Positions 11,315 to 22,141 of a stretch of DNA of 64,000 bases are shown in pieces (the stretch's first letter is position 1; each line of letters opens with the position of its first letter). The notes under the pieces are model-generated. The model did no database searches. It saw nothing but the letters and a program-made list of their open reading frames with translations, and had not been told where the DNA came from. The translations under genes and the position numbers were made by a program. The stretch comes from Halomonas halodenitrificans DSM 735 (GTDB lineage Bacteria; Pseudomonadota; Gammaproteobacteria; Pseudomonadales; Halomonadaceae), in assembly GCF_000620045.1 (NCBI RefSeq), contig NZ_JHVH01000008.1, positions 83,900 to 147,899 of the forward strand, given 5' to 3'.

Positions 11315-11779
11315 TCAGGCGACCTTCAACTGCTGCGAATCGATCCACTCCTCGACCCAGGGAATCGCGGCATCATCGGCCATGAAGGTCTCCATGGCAT
11401 CGACCTCCAGCCGCTCTCCCAGCCGCAGGGCGCCCTGCCCCGCCAGCAGCTCGTCGAGCTGGCGGCCGGCACCGCAGAAGGTCTCACCGTAGGAGCTGTC
11501 GCCCAGGGCAATCAGGCCATAGCGCAGGGCGGCGAGCCCCGGGCTCTGCTCGGCGATGGCATTGGCAAAGGGGGCGAAGCCGCCGGGATAGTCACCGCTG
11601 CCGGTGGTGGAAACACAGAACAGCGCGAGGTCGGTATCCGCCGCGGTCAGGTCGGCCAGTGAAGGGTTCTCGAGAATGGCCACCTCATGGCCCGCCTCCT
11701 CGAACAACGGCTTGACCTGTTCGGCGACGTCCAGGGCGCCGCCATACATGGTTCCTACAAAGATCTTGAGCATCGACAT
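11315..11779 (-). CDS. Flavodoxin-like protein (MioC type)
   Basis: A 154-residue single-domain flavodoxin. The FMN phosphate loop is near the N-terminus (GTMYGGA), with STTGSGDYP and LGDSSYGETFC forming the isoalloxazine loops. MioC-type flavodoxins serve as small cytosolic electron carriers and in E. coli support biotin synthase. Only the general carrier role can be supported here. The reading frame is complete, and the downstream membrane-protein gene follows after one base. Confidence 0.85.
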   Translation of the reverse strand: MSMLKIFVGTMYGGALDVAEQVKPLFEEAGHEVAILENPSLADLTAADTDLALFCVSTTGSGDYPGGFAPFANAIAEQSPGLAALRYGLIALGDSSYGETFCGAGRQLDELLAGQGALRLGERLEVDAMETFMADDAAIPWVEEWIDSQQLKVA

Positions 11780-11941
11780 GTCACGGATTTTCCTGAGAAT
11801 TCTAATCGAATGTTAACATGTCTCGCCGCTCCCTCGCATCCGCCGGCTACCCGGGTCGCAGCGATCCGCAAGATCTGAACATGGATCAATGGCGGGGCAT
11901 TTTGTCGCAGCCAGGCCGCCTCAAGCCCGGCCTGGCCCGCG

Positions 11942-11947
11942 TATAAT
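11942..11947 (+). promoter_or_regulatory. Candidate -10 box for the DUF2788 gene
   Basis: A perfect TATAAT hexamer lies 28 bases before the ATG at 11976. The matching -35 position (about 11919-11924, CCTCAA) is a poor match, so the promoter may rely on an extended or activator-assisted form. Confidence 0.5.
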
Positions 11948-11975
11948 GAGGGGCTTTCCCCCTGACGGAGATGAC

Positions 11976-12185
11976 ATGCAGCAGACATTCGAGGCGTGGA
12001 TCACCCCGCTGATGATCGGTGGCCTGATCCTCTTCATGTTCTTTATCATCTGGGATCTCGCCAAGAAATCCAATGCCGGCCGATTCGGCACGATCATGCT
12101 GTTCGTGGTGCTGGGCGCGGGCATCTTCGGTTATGTCTTCAAGGTGGTCATCACCTGGGTGCTGGAGAGCGGCGGCGCCGTCTAG
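11976..12185 (+). CDS. DUF2788 family small membrane protein
   Basis: A 69-residue protein with two predicted membrane helices (about 12-28 and 38-60) separated by a short basic loop (AKKSNAGR). This matches my memory of DUF2788, a small family of unknown function in gammaproteobacteria. The ATG at 11976 is chosen over a longer frame because GGAG (11967-11970) sits five bases upstream and because the hydrophobic core starts directly after. It is flanked by a very strong hairpin downstream. Confidence 0.75.
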   Translation: MQQTFEAWITPLMIGGLILFMFFIIWDLAKKSNAGRFGTIMLFVVLGAGIFGYVFKVVITWVLESGGAV

Positions 12186-12190
12186 CCCGC

Positions 12191-12243
12191 CGCCATGAAC
12201 GACAGAGGGCCACCCATGGGGTGGCCCTCTGTCGTTCATGGCG
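12191..12243. terminator. 25-bp perfect inverted repeat, bidirectional terminator
   Basis: Bases 12191-12215 are the exact reverse complement of 12219-12243 around a 3-base loop (ATG). It lies between the DUF2788 gene (plus) and ihfA (minus), which converge on it. It is unusually long and without a mismatch. Confidence 0.8.
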
Positions 12244-12269
12244 TGGCAATGCCCAATGATGCTCAGTGC

Positions 12270-12572
12270 TCAGTGATGCTCGCCGCGATACGTCTCGACC
12301 TGACTCTTCAGCTTCTGGCCGGGACGAAATGTCACCACTCGCCGGGCGGAAATGGGGATCTCCTCTCCCGTCTTGGGGTTGCGACCGGGTCGTTCCCGCT
12401 TGTCGCGCAGGTCGAAGTTGCCGAACCCGGACAGCTTGACCTGCTCGTTTTCCCGGAGGCAGCCGCGGATCTCCTCGAAGAACGATTCCACCATGGACTT
12501 GGCCTCTCGCTTGGAGAGGCCGAGTTCAGCATGCAGGTGTTCGGCGAGCTCCGCCTTGGTCAGTGCACCCAT
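12270..12572 (-). CDS. ihfA: Integration host factor subunit alpha
   Basis: The 100-residue DNA-bending protein forms a heterodimer with IhfB and acts in recombination, replication and transcription. The start [13 protein letters not shown] and the DNA-arm motif [14 protein letters not shown] are diagnostic. A longer open frame extends upstream, but GGAGG before the ATG at 12570-12572 and the family length fix the start. The gene follows pheT as in E. coli and is the last gene of the thrS-ihfA block. Confidence 0.96.
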   Translation of the reverse strand: MGALTKAELAEHLHAELGLSKREAKSMVESFFEEIRGCLRENEQVKLSGFGNFDLRDKRERPGRNPKTGEEIPISARRVVTFRPGQKLKSQVETYRGEHH

Positions 12573-12661
12573 CCTTGCCCTCCTGTCCGGCCCCACCTCG
12601 ACGCGATCAGGGGCCGCTAGACGACCGACACCCGCCTGCTGCATCCCGCCGCAAAACATGC

Positions 12662-15058
12662 TCAGGCGCGCAACTCCGCACCCAGGTGCCGACGGGATTC
12701 CTCGACGATGGCATCGACCAACTGGTTGATTTCCTCGTCATTAAGCGTGCGCGAAGGATGCTGCCAGGTCAAGCCCAGGGCGACGCTCTTGCGACCCTCG
12801 GCCACGCCCTTGCCCTGATAGACGTCGAACAGCCGGCATTCGCTTAACCATTCGCCGGCCTGAGCCCTCAGAGTATCCAGCAGCGCCTGCACGGGCAGCG
12901 CCTCGTCGACGAGGAAGGCCAGGTCGCGACGCACTTCCGGATACCGCGACAGGGGCATGAAGGCCGGCACGTTTCCGTGGGTCAGGGCGTCCAGGCGCAC
13001 CTCGAAGAGCACCGCATCGACCTTGAGGCCAAGCGTGGCACGCACCGCCGGATGCAGGGTGCCGATCCAGCCCGCCTCCTCGCCACGGTACAGTATCCGG
13101 GCACACTGCCCCGAATGCAGCGCCGGGTGCGCCCCGGGCTCGAAGCGCCATGCCTCGGCATCGCCGCCCATGGCCAACAGGCTCTCCAGGTCGCCCTTGA
13201 GGTCGAAGAAGTCCACCGAAGCGCGGTCACCCGCCCAGCCTTCCGGCTCACGCGAGCCACAGGCCAGGGCACCCAGCATGGGAACCTGGTCCAGGTCATC
13301 GAGCTCGCCGCGAAACACCAGGCCGGTCTCGAACAGCCGCACCCGGCTCTGCTGACGATTGAGGTTGTGCTGAAGGGCCCGCACCAGCCCCGGGAAGAGG
13401 CTGGCCCGCATCACCGACAGATCCGCCGAGATGGGGTTGGCCAGCACCGGCGACACCGCCTCGGGCAACAGCGTCTGCTGAAGCTCCGGTGCCACGAAGC
13501 TGTAGGTGACGGCTTCCTGGTAACCCCGGGCCACCATCTGGCGACGCAGCCGGGCCAGCGGGGTCCGCGCCTCATGATCGGGTCGCAGACCCAGGCGCGC
13601 CTGGGGACGACGCGCCGGGAGACGGTTGTAGCCGTGGATACGGGCCACTTCCTCGATCAAGTCCTCCTCGATGGCGATATCGAATCGCCAACTCGGGACG
13701 TCGGCGTGCCATTCCGACCCGTCCCACTCGCTCCCCATGCCCAGGTGCTCGAGTATCTCGCTGACCTCCTCGACGGCAAACGCCTTGCCCAGGGCCTGCT
13801 CGAGCCGTGCGCGGCGCAGGACGACCCACCGGGTCGCCGGCAGCCATGCCTCGCTGGCCACCTCCACCAGGGGACCGGCCTCACCGCCGACGATATCGAG
13901 CAGCAGCGCCGTGGCGCGCTCGGCGGCCTCACGGGCCAACTGCGGGTCGACCCCACGCTCGAAGCGGTGCGAGGCATCGGTATGCAGCCCGTAGGTGCGT
14001 GCCTGACCGGCCACCGCCAGGGGCGTGAAGAAGGCCGACTCCAGGAAGATGTCCCGGGTGCCCTCGCCGACCCCCGAGTGCTCACCGCCCATCACCCCGG
14101 CCATGGCCAGCGGGCCGCGCTCGTCGGCGATCACCAGGGTCGAGGCGTCGAGGTCGACCGCCTGCCCATCGAGCAGTACCAGGCGCTCCCCTTCCCGGGC
14201 CAGGCGCACGATGACCGCACCCTGCAGGTTCTCCCGGTCGAAGGCGTGCAGCGGCTGGCCCAGCTCGAGCATCACATAGTTGGTGACATCCACGACCGGG
14301 TCAATGCTGCGTACGCCACCCCGACGCAGGCGCTCCACCATCCACAGCGGCGTCGCGGCGGTCACATCGACGCCCTTGATCAGCCGTCCGATATAGCGCG
14401 GACAACGCTCACCGTCCTCGACACGCACGTCAAGCGTCTCGTCATGGCTCGCCGGCACCGGGCGGCACGCCGGCCCCTGTACGGGGAGGCGATTGAGCAC
14501 ACCCACTTCCCGGGCCAGCCCCTTGAGGCTCAGGCAGTCACCGCGATTGGGGGTCAGATCCACGTCGATGGCCTGGTCATCCAGCCCCAGCCAGGCGCGC
14601 AGATCCTCGCCTGTCGGCGCATCGGCGGGCAGCTCCATGATCCCCGGCGAGGTCTCTTCCGCCAGGCCCAGCTCGGAGGCCGAGCAGATCATGCCGCGGG
14701 ATTCCTGGCCGCGCAGCTTGGCCTTCTTGATCTTGAAACCCGACGCCTTGGCGTCATCGGGCAGCACGGCGCCGACCCGGGCGAAGGCCACCTTCTGCCC
14801 CGCCGCCACATTGGGGGCCCCGCAGACCACCTGTACCGGCTCGCCGCCGCCGTCATCGACCCGGCAGACGCTGAGCTTGTCGGCATCCGGGTGCTGGACC
14901 TTGTCCATCACCTCGGCGATCACGACGCCCTCGAAGACCGCCGCCACCGCTTCCACGGCATCGACCTCCAGGCCGGCCATGGTGATCTGGTCGGCCAGCG
15001 CCTGGGTCCCCAGCTGGGGGGATACCCACTCGCGCAACCAGTGTTCGGAAAATTTCAT
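12662..15058 (-). CDS. pheT: Phenylalanyl-tRNA synthetase beta subunit
   Basis: The 798-residue beta chain of the alpha2-beta2 PheRS. The tRNA-binding EMAP-like domain (about 39-150), the B3/B4 editing domain, the B5 domain and the C-terminal FDX-ACB tRNA anticodon-binding domain (about 705-798) are all present, and length matches E. coli PheT (795). The true start is [12 protein letters not shown] (ATG at 15056-15058); the open frame continues upstream through pheS sequence in another reading. pheS precedes it by about 40 bases. Confidence 0.96.
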   Translation of the reverse strand: MKFSEHWLREWVSPQLGTQALADQITMAGLEVDAVEAVAAVFEGVVIAEVMDKVQHPDADKLSVCRVDDGGGEPVQVVCGAPNVAAGQKVAFARVGAVLPDDAKASGFKIKKAKLRGQESRGMICSASELGLAEETSPGIMELPADAPTGEDLRAWLGLDDQAIDVDLTPNRGDCLSLKGLAREVGVLNRLPVQGPACRPVPASHDETLDVRVEDGERCPRYIGRLIKGVDVTAATPLWMVERLRRGGVRSIDPVVDVTNYVMLELGQPLHAFDRENLQGAVIVRLAREGERLVLLDGQAVDLDASTLVIADERGPLAMAGVMGGEHSGVGEGTRDIFLESAFFTPLAVAGQARTYGLHTDASHRFERGVDPQLAREAAERATALLLDIVGGEAGPLVEVASEAWLPATRWVVLRRARLEQALGKAFAVEEVSEILEHLGMGSEWDGSEWHADVPSWRFDIAIEEDLIEEVARIHGYNRLPARRPQARLGLRPDHEARTPLARLRRQMVARGYQEAVTYSFVAPELQQTLLPEAVSPVLANPISADLSVMRASLFPGLVRALQHNLNRQQSRVRLFETGLVFRGELDDLDQVPMLGALACGSREPEGWAGDRASVDFFDLKGDLESLLAMGGDAEAWRFEPGAHPALHSGQCARILYRGEEAGWIGTLHPAVRATLGLKVDAVLFEVRLDALTHGNVPAFMPLSRYPEVRRDLAFLVDEALPVQALLDTLRAQAGEWLSECRLFDVYQGKGVAEGRKSVALGLTWQHPSRTLNDEEINQLVDAIVEESRRHLGAELRA

Positions 15059-15098
15059 GACAAATCCTATCGCTGTGTTCTGCTTATCCGGTGGAGGC

Positions 15099-16154
<1,056 letters not shown>

Positions 16155-16156
16155 CT

Positions 16157-16192
16157 AAAAAAAACAGGGGAAGAGCGGCTGCTCTTCCCCTG
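16157..16192 (-). terminator. Rho-independent terminator/attenuator between rplT and pheS
   Basis: On the minus strand a 12-bp perfect stem (CAGGGGAAGAGC with complement, 4-base loop) is followed by eight T residues. It sits downstream of rplT and upstream of pheS. A weaker hairpin CCCGG-N5-CCGGG (about 16208-16222) precedes it. No Phe-rich leader peptide like E. coli pheM was found. Confidence 0.85.
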
Positions 16193-16244
16193 CGACGTCC
16201 ACAACTACCCGGTGATGCCGGGCAGCCGACAATGACGCTGTCTC

Positions 16245-16598
16245 TTACTGGGCAGCCTTGGCCTTCTCGACGATGGCAGCGAAGGCTGCCTTCTCGTTGA
16301 CGGCCAGGTCAGCCAGGACCTTGCGGTCGATCTCGATTCCGGCCTTCTTCAGGCCGCCGACGAAGCGGCTGTAGGACAGGCCGTGCTGACGGGCGCCGGC
16401 GTTGATACGCTGGATCCACAGGGCGCGGAACTGGCGCTTGCGCTGACGACGGTCGCGATAGGCATACTGGCCGGCCTTGATGACCGCCTGCTTGGCGACG
16501 CGAAAGACGCGGCTGCGGGCACCGTAGTAACCCTTGGCCTGCTTGAGAATCTTCTTGTGACGGCGACGGGCAACGACGCCCCGCTTGACACGAGTCAT
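16245..16598 (-). CDS. rplT: 50S ribosomal protein L20
   Basis: The 117-residue, strongly basic L20, an early assembly protein of the large ribosomal subunit that also represses its own operon in E. coli. The start [23 protein letters not shown] is the family signature, and length equals E. coli L20 (118). It follows rpmI by about 40 bases. Confidence 0.98.
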   Translation of the reverse strand: MTRVKRGVVARRRHKKILKQAKGYYGARSRVFRVAKQAVIKAGQYAYRDRRQRKRQFRALWIQRINAGARQHGLSYSRFVGGLKKAGIEIDRKVLADLAVNEKAAFAAIVEKAKAAQ

Positions 16599-16637
16599 GG
16601 CTTACTCCTGACGAAAAATGGGTTCTACCAAGGGTAC

Positions 16638-16832
16638 TTAGAGGTTGGGCAACATCCGCTGGATGAGCGCCTTGTCCGCGTCGTGGATCTGCTTCATGCC
16701 ACGCAGTTGACGCTTACGCTTGGTGGACTTCTTGGTCAGGATGTGGCTACGGAACGACTGCTTGTGCTTGAAGCCGTTGGCCGTCTTCTTGAAGCGCTTG
16801 CCAGCGCCGCTGTTGCTCTTGATCTTCGGCAT
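16638..16832 (-). CDS. rpmI: 50S ribosomal protein L35
   Basis: A 64-residue basic ribosomal protein beginning [20 protein letters not shown], which is diagnostic for L35. It lies between infC and rplT in the conserved order. About 100 bases separate it from infC, room for the L20 operator structures known in E. coli, although I did not identify them here. Confidence 0.98.
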   Translation of the reverse strand: MPKIKSNSGAGKRFKKTANGFKHKQSFRSHILTKKSTKRKRQLRGMKQIHDADKALIQRMLPNL

Positions 16833-16935
16833 GAGAATAACTCCGCTCGAGGTTCTTCAGAAAACCCGAGGCCGACGCAAGGCCTGTACCTTGCGTCCGT
16901 TGAACCGGCCACCGGATCACTTCTTTTGGTACTGC

Positions 16936-17478
16936 TTACTGCTTCTTCTTGGGGGCGATGATCATGATCATCTGGCGACCTTCCATCTTGGGGAAGGACT
17001 CCACTGACCCGAGATCCTCGAGGTCGGCGGCGATCCGCTCCATCAGCTTGCGGCCGATGTCCTGGTGCGCCATTTCACGACCCCGGAAACGCAAGGTGAC
17101 CTTGCCCTTGTCGCCCGCTTCGAGGAAACGCGTCAGGTTCTTCATCTTGACCTGATAGTCGCCCTCGTCGGTGCCAGGCCGGAATTTGACTTCCTTGACC
17201 TGAATCTGCTTCGTCTTCTTCTTCTGAGCCGCCTTCTGCTTCTTCTGCTCGAAGACAAACTTGCCGTAATCCATGATCTTGCAGACGATTGGATCGGCAT
17301 TGGAGATCTGCACGAGGTCCATACCCGCCGCTTCGGCACGCTCCAGCGCATCGCTGGTAGGCACGATGCCCAGCTGTTCGCCGTCGCTGTCGATCAGGCG
17401 AACCTGATCATCGGTAATACGCTCGTTCATGGGTGGACGCTTGTCCTGGGGGCGTCCACGTTGGTTGCTACGCTTGAT
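16936..17478 (-). CDS. infC: Translation initiation factor IF-3, start at AUC
   Basis: IF-3 binds the 30S subunit and checks the start codon-initiator tRNA pairing. An ATG-only reading gives 164 residues (start 17430), which lacks the usual N-terminus. Extending in frame to ATC at 17476-17478 gives 180 residues, the E. coli length, beginning with [16 protein letters not shown] then MNERIT. TAAGGAG lies seven bases upstream of this ATC, while no Shine-Dalgarno precedes the ATG. E. coli infC uses AUU, by which IF-3 represses itself; AUC should act alike. The thrS stop codon overlaps this ribosome-binding site. Confidence 0.93.
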   Translation of the reverse strand: MKRSNQRGRPQDKRPPMNERITDDQVRLIDSDGEQLGIVPTSDALERAEAAGMDLVQISNADPIVCKIMDYGKFVFEQKKQKAAQKKKTKQIQVKEVKFRPGTDEGDYQVKMKNLTRFLEAGDKGKVTLRFRGREMAHQDIGRKLMERIAADLEDLGSVESFPKMEGRQMIMIIAPKKKQ

Positions 17479-17489
17479 GTTCCGTCTCC

Positions 17490-19409
17490 TTAGGCAATTG
17501 ACGAATGTCTCTCACCGAGTTCTTCATCGAGGCGAGCCATGAGGCTATCGACCGTCATGGTACCCAGATCTTCACCGCTGCGCGTACGCAGGGCAACCGA
17601 ATCGGCTTCGACCTCCTTATCTCCCACCACCAGGAGATAGGGAACTTTCTGCAAGGTATGCTCCCGGATTTTAAAGCCGATCTTCTCATTCCTCAAGTCC
17701 GCCTTGACGCGTAAACCGAATTTCTGCAGCCGACGCTCCAGATTCAGCACGAATTCGCGCTGGGAATCGGTGATATTGAGGATCACCGCCTGCTCGGGGG
17801 CCAGCCACAGCGGCATGGCACCGGCATAGTGCTCGATCAGGATCCCCAGGAAGCGCTCGAAGGAGCCGAGGATGGCGCGATGCAGCATCACCGGCGTCTT
17901 GCGGGCCCCATCCTCATCGACGAACTGGGCGCCCAGGCGTCCCGGCAGATTGAAATCGAGCTGCAGGGTGCCGCACTGCCAGACGCGATTGAGACAGTCG
18001 CGCAGGGAAAACTCGATCTTGGGGCCATAGAAGGCGCCTTCCCCGGGCTGGAGTTCCCACTCGAGTCCGGTCGCATCGAGGGCGGCCTCGAGGCCCGCCT
18101 CGGCACGGTCCCAGAGCTCCGGCTCGCCCATGAAGCCCTCGGGGCGCGTCGAGAGCTTGAGCTCCACGGCATCGAAGCCCAGGTCCCGATAGACCTTGAG
18201 GGTCAAGGCAATAAACGCCTCGGCCTCGGACTGGATCTGCTTTTCCGTACAGAATATATGGGCGTCGTCCTGGGTAAAGCCGCGCACTCGCATCAGGCCA
18301 TGCAGGGAGCCGGAGGGCTCGTTGCGATGGCAGCTGCCGAACTCCGCCAGGCGCAGCGGCAGGTCACGGTAGCTCTTGAGGCCCTGATTGAACACCTCCA
18401 CATGACACGGGCAGTTCATGGGCTTGATGGCGTAGTCGCGCTTCTCCGACTCGGTGGTGAACATCAGTTCGCTGTAGTGGCCCCAGTGGCCGGACTTCTT
18501 CCACAGCGACAGGTCGACCACCTGAGGCGTCTTGATCTCCTGGTAACCATTCTCGATCTGCACCCGGCGCATATACCGCTCGAGCGCCTGGTACATGGTC
18601 CAGCCGTTGGGGTGCCAGAACACCATTCCCGGCGCCTCCTCCTGGAGGTGGAAGAGGTCCATCTTGCGCGCCAGCTTGCGGTGATCGCGCTTTTCCGCTT
18701 CCTCGAGGCGCTTGAGATAGGCCTTGAGCTGCTTCTTGTCGGGCCAGGCGGTGCCATAGATGCGCGTCAGCATGGGCTGGCTGGCATCGCCACGCCAGTA
18801 GGCGCCGGCCAGCTTGGTCAGCTTGAAGGACTTCAGGTGTCGCGTATTGGGCACATGGGGGCCCCGACACATGTCGACATATTCTTCATGATGGTAGAGA
18901 CGGATCGTCTCGCCCTCGGGGATATCGCGAACGATCTCCTGCTTGTAGGGCTCGTCGCGATGCAGGAAGGTCAGCATCGCCTGGTCGCGATCGGCATACT
19001 CGCGAACCACATCATAGCCCGTGTCGATCAGCGCCTTCATGCGCTTCTCGATGGCCTCCAGGTCCTCGGGGGTCGCCGAACGACCGAAGTCGATATCGTA
19101 GTAGAAGCCATCATCGATGACCGGGCCGATCGCCATCTTGGCATCGGGGTAGAGCTGCTTGACGGCGTGACCGATCAGGTGGGCACAGGAGTGACGAACC
19201 ACCTCGAGACCCTCGGCATCCTTGGCGGTGAGGATCGCCACATTGGCGTCACGATCGATGATATCGGCGGCATCCACCGGCACACCGTCGATCTTGCCGG
19301 CCACACAGGCCTTGGCGAGTCCGGGGCCGATATCTTCGGCCACTTGCATCACGCTCAATGGGGCATCGAAGCGTCTCTGGCTGCCGTCGGGCAGGGTCAC
19401 GGTAGGCAT
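17490..19409 (-). CDS. thrS: Threonyl-tRNA synthetase
   Basis: The 639-residue ThrRS comprises a TGS domain (about 1-61), an editing domain with the HxxxH zinc motif (H73, H77 in RHSCAHL), a class II catalytic core with the zinc cysteine in MNCPCHV, and a C-terminal anticodon-binding domain. Length matches E. coli (642). The ATG at 19407-19409 has AAAGGA eight bases before it; an upstream ATG in the same frame lacks support. The TAA stop overlaps the infC ribosome-binding site, so the two are translationally linked. Confidence 0.97.
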   Translation of the reverse strand: MPTVTLPDGSQRRFDAPLSVMQVAEDIGPGLAKACVAGKIDGVPVDAADIIDRDANVAILTAKDAEGLEVVRHSCAHLIGHAVKQLYPDAKMAIGPVIDDGFYYDIDFGRSATPEDLEAIEKRMKALIDTGYDVVREYADRDQAMLTFLHRDEPYKQEIVRDIPEGETIRLYHHEEYVDMCRGPHVPNTRHLKSFKLTKLAGAYWRGDASQPMLTRIYGTAWPDKKQLKAYLKRLEEAEKRDHRKLARKMDLFHLQEEAPGMVFWHPNGWTMYQALERYMRRVQIENGYQEIKTPQVVDLSLWKKSGHWGHYSELMFTTESEKRDYAIKPMNCPCHVEVFNQGLKSYRDLPLRLAEFGSCHRNEPSGSLHGLMRVRGFTQDDAHIFCTEKQIQSEAEAFIALTLKVYRDLGFDAVELKLSTRPEGFMGEPELWDRAEAGLEAALDATGLEWELQPGEGAFYGPKIEFSLRDCLNRVWQCGTLQLDFNLPGRLGAQFVDEDGARKTPVMLHRAILGSFERFLGILIEHYAGAMPLWLAPEQAVILNITDSQREFVLNLERRLQKFGLRVKADLRNEKIGFKIREHTLQKVPYLLVVGDKEVEADSVALRTRSGEDLGTMTVDSLMARLDEELGERHSSIA

Positions 19410-19432
19410 GAAGGGGGTCCTTTCGCGCAGTG

Positions 19433-19453
19433 GTGGCCCATACGAAAGACCAC
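19433..19453 (-). promoter_or_regulatory. Candidate thrS autoregulatory hairpin mimicking the tRNA-Thr anticodon arm
   Basis: On the minus strand GTGGTC (19453-19448) pairs with GGCCAC (19438-19433). With one closing T-G wobble the loop is exactly seven bases, TTCGTAT, with CGT in the anticodon position (positions 3-5). CGU is a threonine anticodon. The CGT lies 35 to 33 bases upstream of the thrS ATG, just before the ribosome-binding site. In E. coli, ThrRS binds such a loop in its own leader and blocks ribosome binding. Confidence 0.55.
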
Positions 19454-19611
19454 GTGTCGCAGTGAACAAGAGAATGGAGGCGTGCCGTCAACCGGAGCCC
19501 GGCCATCGCCGTAATAAATCGAGATAAAGGCGAGACGGTGCCGAGCCGTGCCGGAAGACGCGACGCAATACGATAGCAAAGCCACAGGCCCGATGCCAGA
19601 TGATACACGCA

Positions 19612-19637
19612 ACAGGGGCGCCCGAAGGCGCCCCTGT
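19612..19637. terminator. Hairpin terminator downstream of the OmpA-like lipoprotein gene
   Basis: ACAGGGGCGCC (19612-19622) pairs with GGCGCCCCTGT (19627-19637) around the tetraloop CGAA. It sits 40 bases past the stop codon of the minus-strand gene. The T-run is poor. Confidence 0.65.
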
Positions 19638-19677
19638 CAATGAGCCCGGAAGGCTCGCGGTGATCATCAGCCCTGGA

Positions 19678-20331
19678 TTACTGGCTCATGATCTCCACAC
19701 GACGGTTCATGGAACGGCCGGCGTCGGTTTCGTTGGTCGCCACCGGACGCTCTTCACCGTAACCCACGGTGTTCATGCGGTTACCGGCAACGCCTTCGCT
19801 CATCAGGTAGCTGCGAACGGAGTCGGCGCGGTCCTGGGAGAGACCCAGGTTGTACTCGTTGCTACCCACGGCATCGGTATGACCGGCGATGGTCACGCGA
19901 ACCTCGGGGTTGTTGTTGAGCGTGCTAGCCACCTGGTTCAGCTCGGAAGCGGCACCCGGACGCAGCTCGGCAGAGTCGAACGCGAAGGTAACATCGCTTT
20001 GCAGGGTTACCGGCTCGAAGGCGGGCTCGGGCTCGGGCTCCGGCATCGGCGCGGGCTCGGCCACCGGCTCCGGGGTATCGGCACACAGCGCGGCACCGAG
20101 TGCAGCACCGGCAGTACCACCCAGCGCCGCACCAGTGTCCTCATCGGACTCACTGCTGCTGGCGTAGCCGATACCGCCACCGATCACGCCGCCGGCCAGG
20201 CCACATACCATCGGATGCTGGTACCAGGGCTTGTCGACGGAGGACGTGGTGTTGGTGTTAGATGTGGCGCAGCCTGAGAGGCCGACCACCAGAGCAGAAC
20301 CGAGCAGCAAGCCAGTCGTGGACTTCTTCAT
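19678..20331 (-). CDS. OmpA-domain lipoprotein with glycine-zipper region
   Basis: A 217-residue outer-membrane lipoprotein. Signal peptide with lipobox LSGC (Cys21); a Gly/Ala-rich glycine-zipper segment (about 44-84); a Pro-Glu spacer (about 86-106); and an OmpA C-terminal peptidoglycan-binding domain (about 108-217) with GHTDAVGSNEYN and the SQDRADSVR arginine block that binds diaminopimelate. The family anchors the outer membrane to the cell wall. The function beyond this is not known; the fold resembles YiaD/Pal-like proteins. Confidence 0.87.
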   Translation of the reverse strand: MKKSTTGLLLGSALVVGLSGCATSNTNTTSSVDKPWYQHPMVCGLAGGVIGGGIGYASSSESDEDTGAALGGTAGAALGAALCADTPEPVAEPAPMPEPEPEPAFEPVTLQSDVTFAFDSAELRPGAASELNQVASTLNNNPEVRVTIAGHTDAVGSNEYNLGLSQDRADSVRSYLMSEGVAGNRMNTVGYGEERPVATNETDAGRSMNRRVEIMSQ

Positions 20332-20593
20332 GTGAAACTCCTTCTCTTTTCTTTTATCGCTCCAGGGTAGGCAAACGCTTGCCGCCTTCCCAGATGATCC
20401 CGACGATCGGATGTTGCAATCTATGTTGCTTCATCCATAACGTGACCCGGCATCCCAAGGGAGAAGTTACCGGCCACGACACGCTGCCAAGCTTGAAGTA
20501 ACTCGGCAGATCTTTCAATCGTCTATGACGAGACTAGCAGAAAAATGCCCAAATCGCACAGTGTTCGATAAAGCACTCGTTCGAGCACAAGCC

Positions 20594-21061
20594 TCAGTGC
20601 AGACTCGCCGGCCAGTCACGCTTGAACTGCAAGGCGGCGCGCGCCGCCTCGAGAATGCTCTCACGGTACTCTTCCTCGACGGCGAAGCGCTCCTTGTCCT
20701 CCTTGAAGCGCTCCTTGGAGCTCAGGTCGTGGCGCGCCTGGTGGGTATGCAGGTGACGCGTTCGCTCATGGACCTCGCCGAAGGGACGGAAACTGTCGCG
20801 CTCCATCAGGCGCGAATCGAGGATCTCGAGCAGCACCTTGCAGCGCCACGCCCCCTCGGTAATGTCGACCTGCTCCTGGAGCAGCGCCGAGGCCACCAGC
20901 TCCAGGTTTTCCAGGCACTTTTCGTGGGCTCGCCGTAATTCATCCTGCTGGCTGGCCTGGCGCCGGCGGACTTCACGCCACAGGGTGAAGGCATAGGCGC
21001 CGAGGCCGGCGATAATTACCAGGGCCAGGCCGGCAAGCATCAAGGCAGTCGTGGAATTCAT
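20594..21061 (-). CDS. DUF2489 domain-containing membrane-anchored protein
   Basis: A 155-residue protein with one N-terminal membrane helix (about 7-29) and a long, charged cytosolic helical region (about 30-150). The sequence fits DUF2489, a family of unknown function in gammaproteobacteria. The start is the ATG at 21059-21061, where the membrane helix begins; a longer frame upstream is low-complexity and unsupported. The region between this gene and the OmpA-like gene (20332-20593) shows no other gene. Confidence 0.75.
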   Translation of the reverse strand: MNSTTALMLAGLALVIIAGLGAYAFTLWREVRRRQASQQDELRRAHEKCLENLELVASALLQEQVDITEGAWRCKVLLEILDSRLMERDSFRPFGEVHERTRHLHTHQARHDLSSKERFKEDKERFAVEEEYRESILEAARAALQFKRDWPASLH

Positions 21062-21187
21062 CGGAAGACCCCGTGGCATCACAGAACATGGACCTGGGAT
21101 TCTACCCCCTTGCCGGCCACGACCCAATGCTACGCCGCCGAAGCGAGTGGCCCACGCCCCCTGCTCAGCCTCACGGCACGCCGCCAA

Positions 21188-22141
21188 TCACTGGATGGCC
21201 GGCGCCAGCCACAGCGCCCAGGCCTGGGCATAGTGGTCCAGCAGCAGCACCCCGAAAAGCCCCAGGATGTAGCGAATCGAGAACCAGAAGGCGGCCAGGG
21301 GAGCCTTGGGATCCCGACCCCGCCAGACTCGGTAGTTCCAGAACATGAAGCGCGCATTGAGCGCCATCACGCCAACCAGATAGACCGCACCACTCATGCC
21401 GATCACGAAGGGCAACAGGGTCACCGCTACGGTCAACCAGCCGTAGAGCCACACCTGCAGGCGCGTAAAGGCTTCACCATGGGTCACCGGGAGCATCGGT
21501 ACACCGGCACGGGCATATTCGTCGCGCTTGTGCAGCGCCAGCGCCCAGAAATGCGGCGGCGTCCAGGCGAAGATGATCAGTACCAGCAGCAGTGGCTCGG
21601 CCCCTACCTGACCGGTCACTGCGGTCCAGCCCAGTAGCGGCGGAGCGGCGCCCGCCACTCCCCCGATCACGATGTTCTGGGGAGTCGCGTGCTTGAGAAA
21701 GGCCGTATAGACCAGCGCATAACCGAGCAACGACCCCAGGGTCAGCCAGGCCGTCAGCGCATTGACCTGCCACACCAGCAGCCCCAGCCCCGCCAGCGAC
21801 AGCAGGGTGGCCCAGCCCAGTGCGATACCGCCCGGCATGCGTCGAGAGGCGAGCGGGCGCCGCGAGGTGCGCACCATCATGGCATCCAGGCGCCGGTCCA
21901 CCACATGGTTGAAGGCCGCCGCCCCGCAGGCGGTCAGGCCGATACCGGCCAGCCCGAAGACGATTACCCCGGGCGACGGCAGTACCGGCTGTGCCAGCGC
22001 CATGCCCACCAGGGCACAGACCAGCATCACCACCACCACCCGCGGCTTGCACAGGGTGACCAGGTCCCGCCACCCCCAGCGACCCAGCGAGGAGGAAGAA
22101 AGCGCGGTGACGCGAAATTCGGTTGTCAGTGAATCAGACAT
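21188..22141 (-). CDS. ctaB: Protoheme IX farnesyltransferase (heme O synthase)
   Basis: A 317-residue UbiA-type prenyltransferase with about eight or nine membrane helices. It attaches a farnesyl group to heme B to make heme O. The prenyl-diphosphate motif N-X3-D is visible as NHVVDRRLDAMMVRT, and the start of the catalytic core is TLCKPRVVVVM. The start overlaps the end of ctaA by eight bases. Its product is the substrate of CtaA next door and finally supplies the cytochrome oxidase. Confidence 0.94.
   Translation of the reverse strand: MSDSLTTEFRVTALSSSSLGRWGWRDLVTLCKPRVVVVMLVCALVGMALAQPVLPSPGVIVFGLAGIGLTACGAAAFNHVVDRRLDAMMVRTSRRPLASRRMPGGIALGWATLLSLAGLGLLVWQVNALTAWLTLGSLLGYALVYTAFLKHATPQNIVIGGVAGAAPPLLGWTAVTGQVGAEPLLLVLIIFAWTPPHFWALALHKRDEYARAGVPMLPVTHGEAFTRLQVWLYGWLTVAVTLLPFVIGMSGAVYLVGVMALNARFMFWNYRVWRGRDPKAPLAAFWFSIRYILGLFGVLLLDHYAQAWALWLAPAIQ

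Noticed and set aside
12573..12659. IhfA start 29 codons upstream
   Set aside because: IhfA is normally about 100 residues, and GGAGG precedes the internal ATG.
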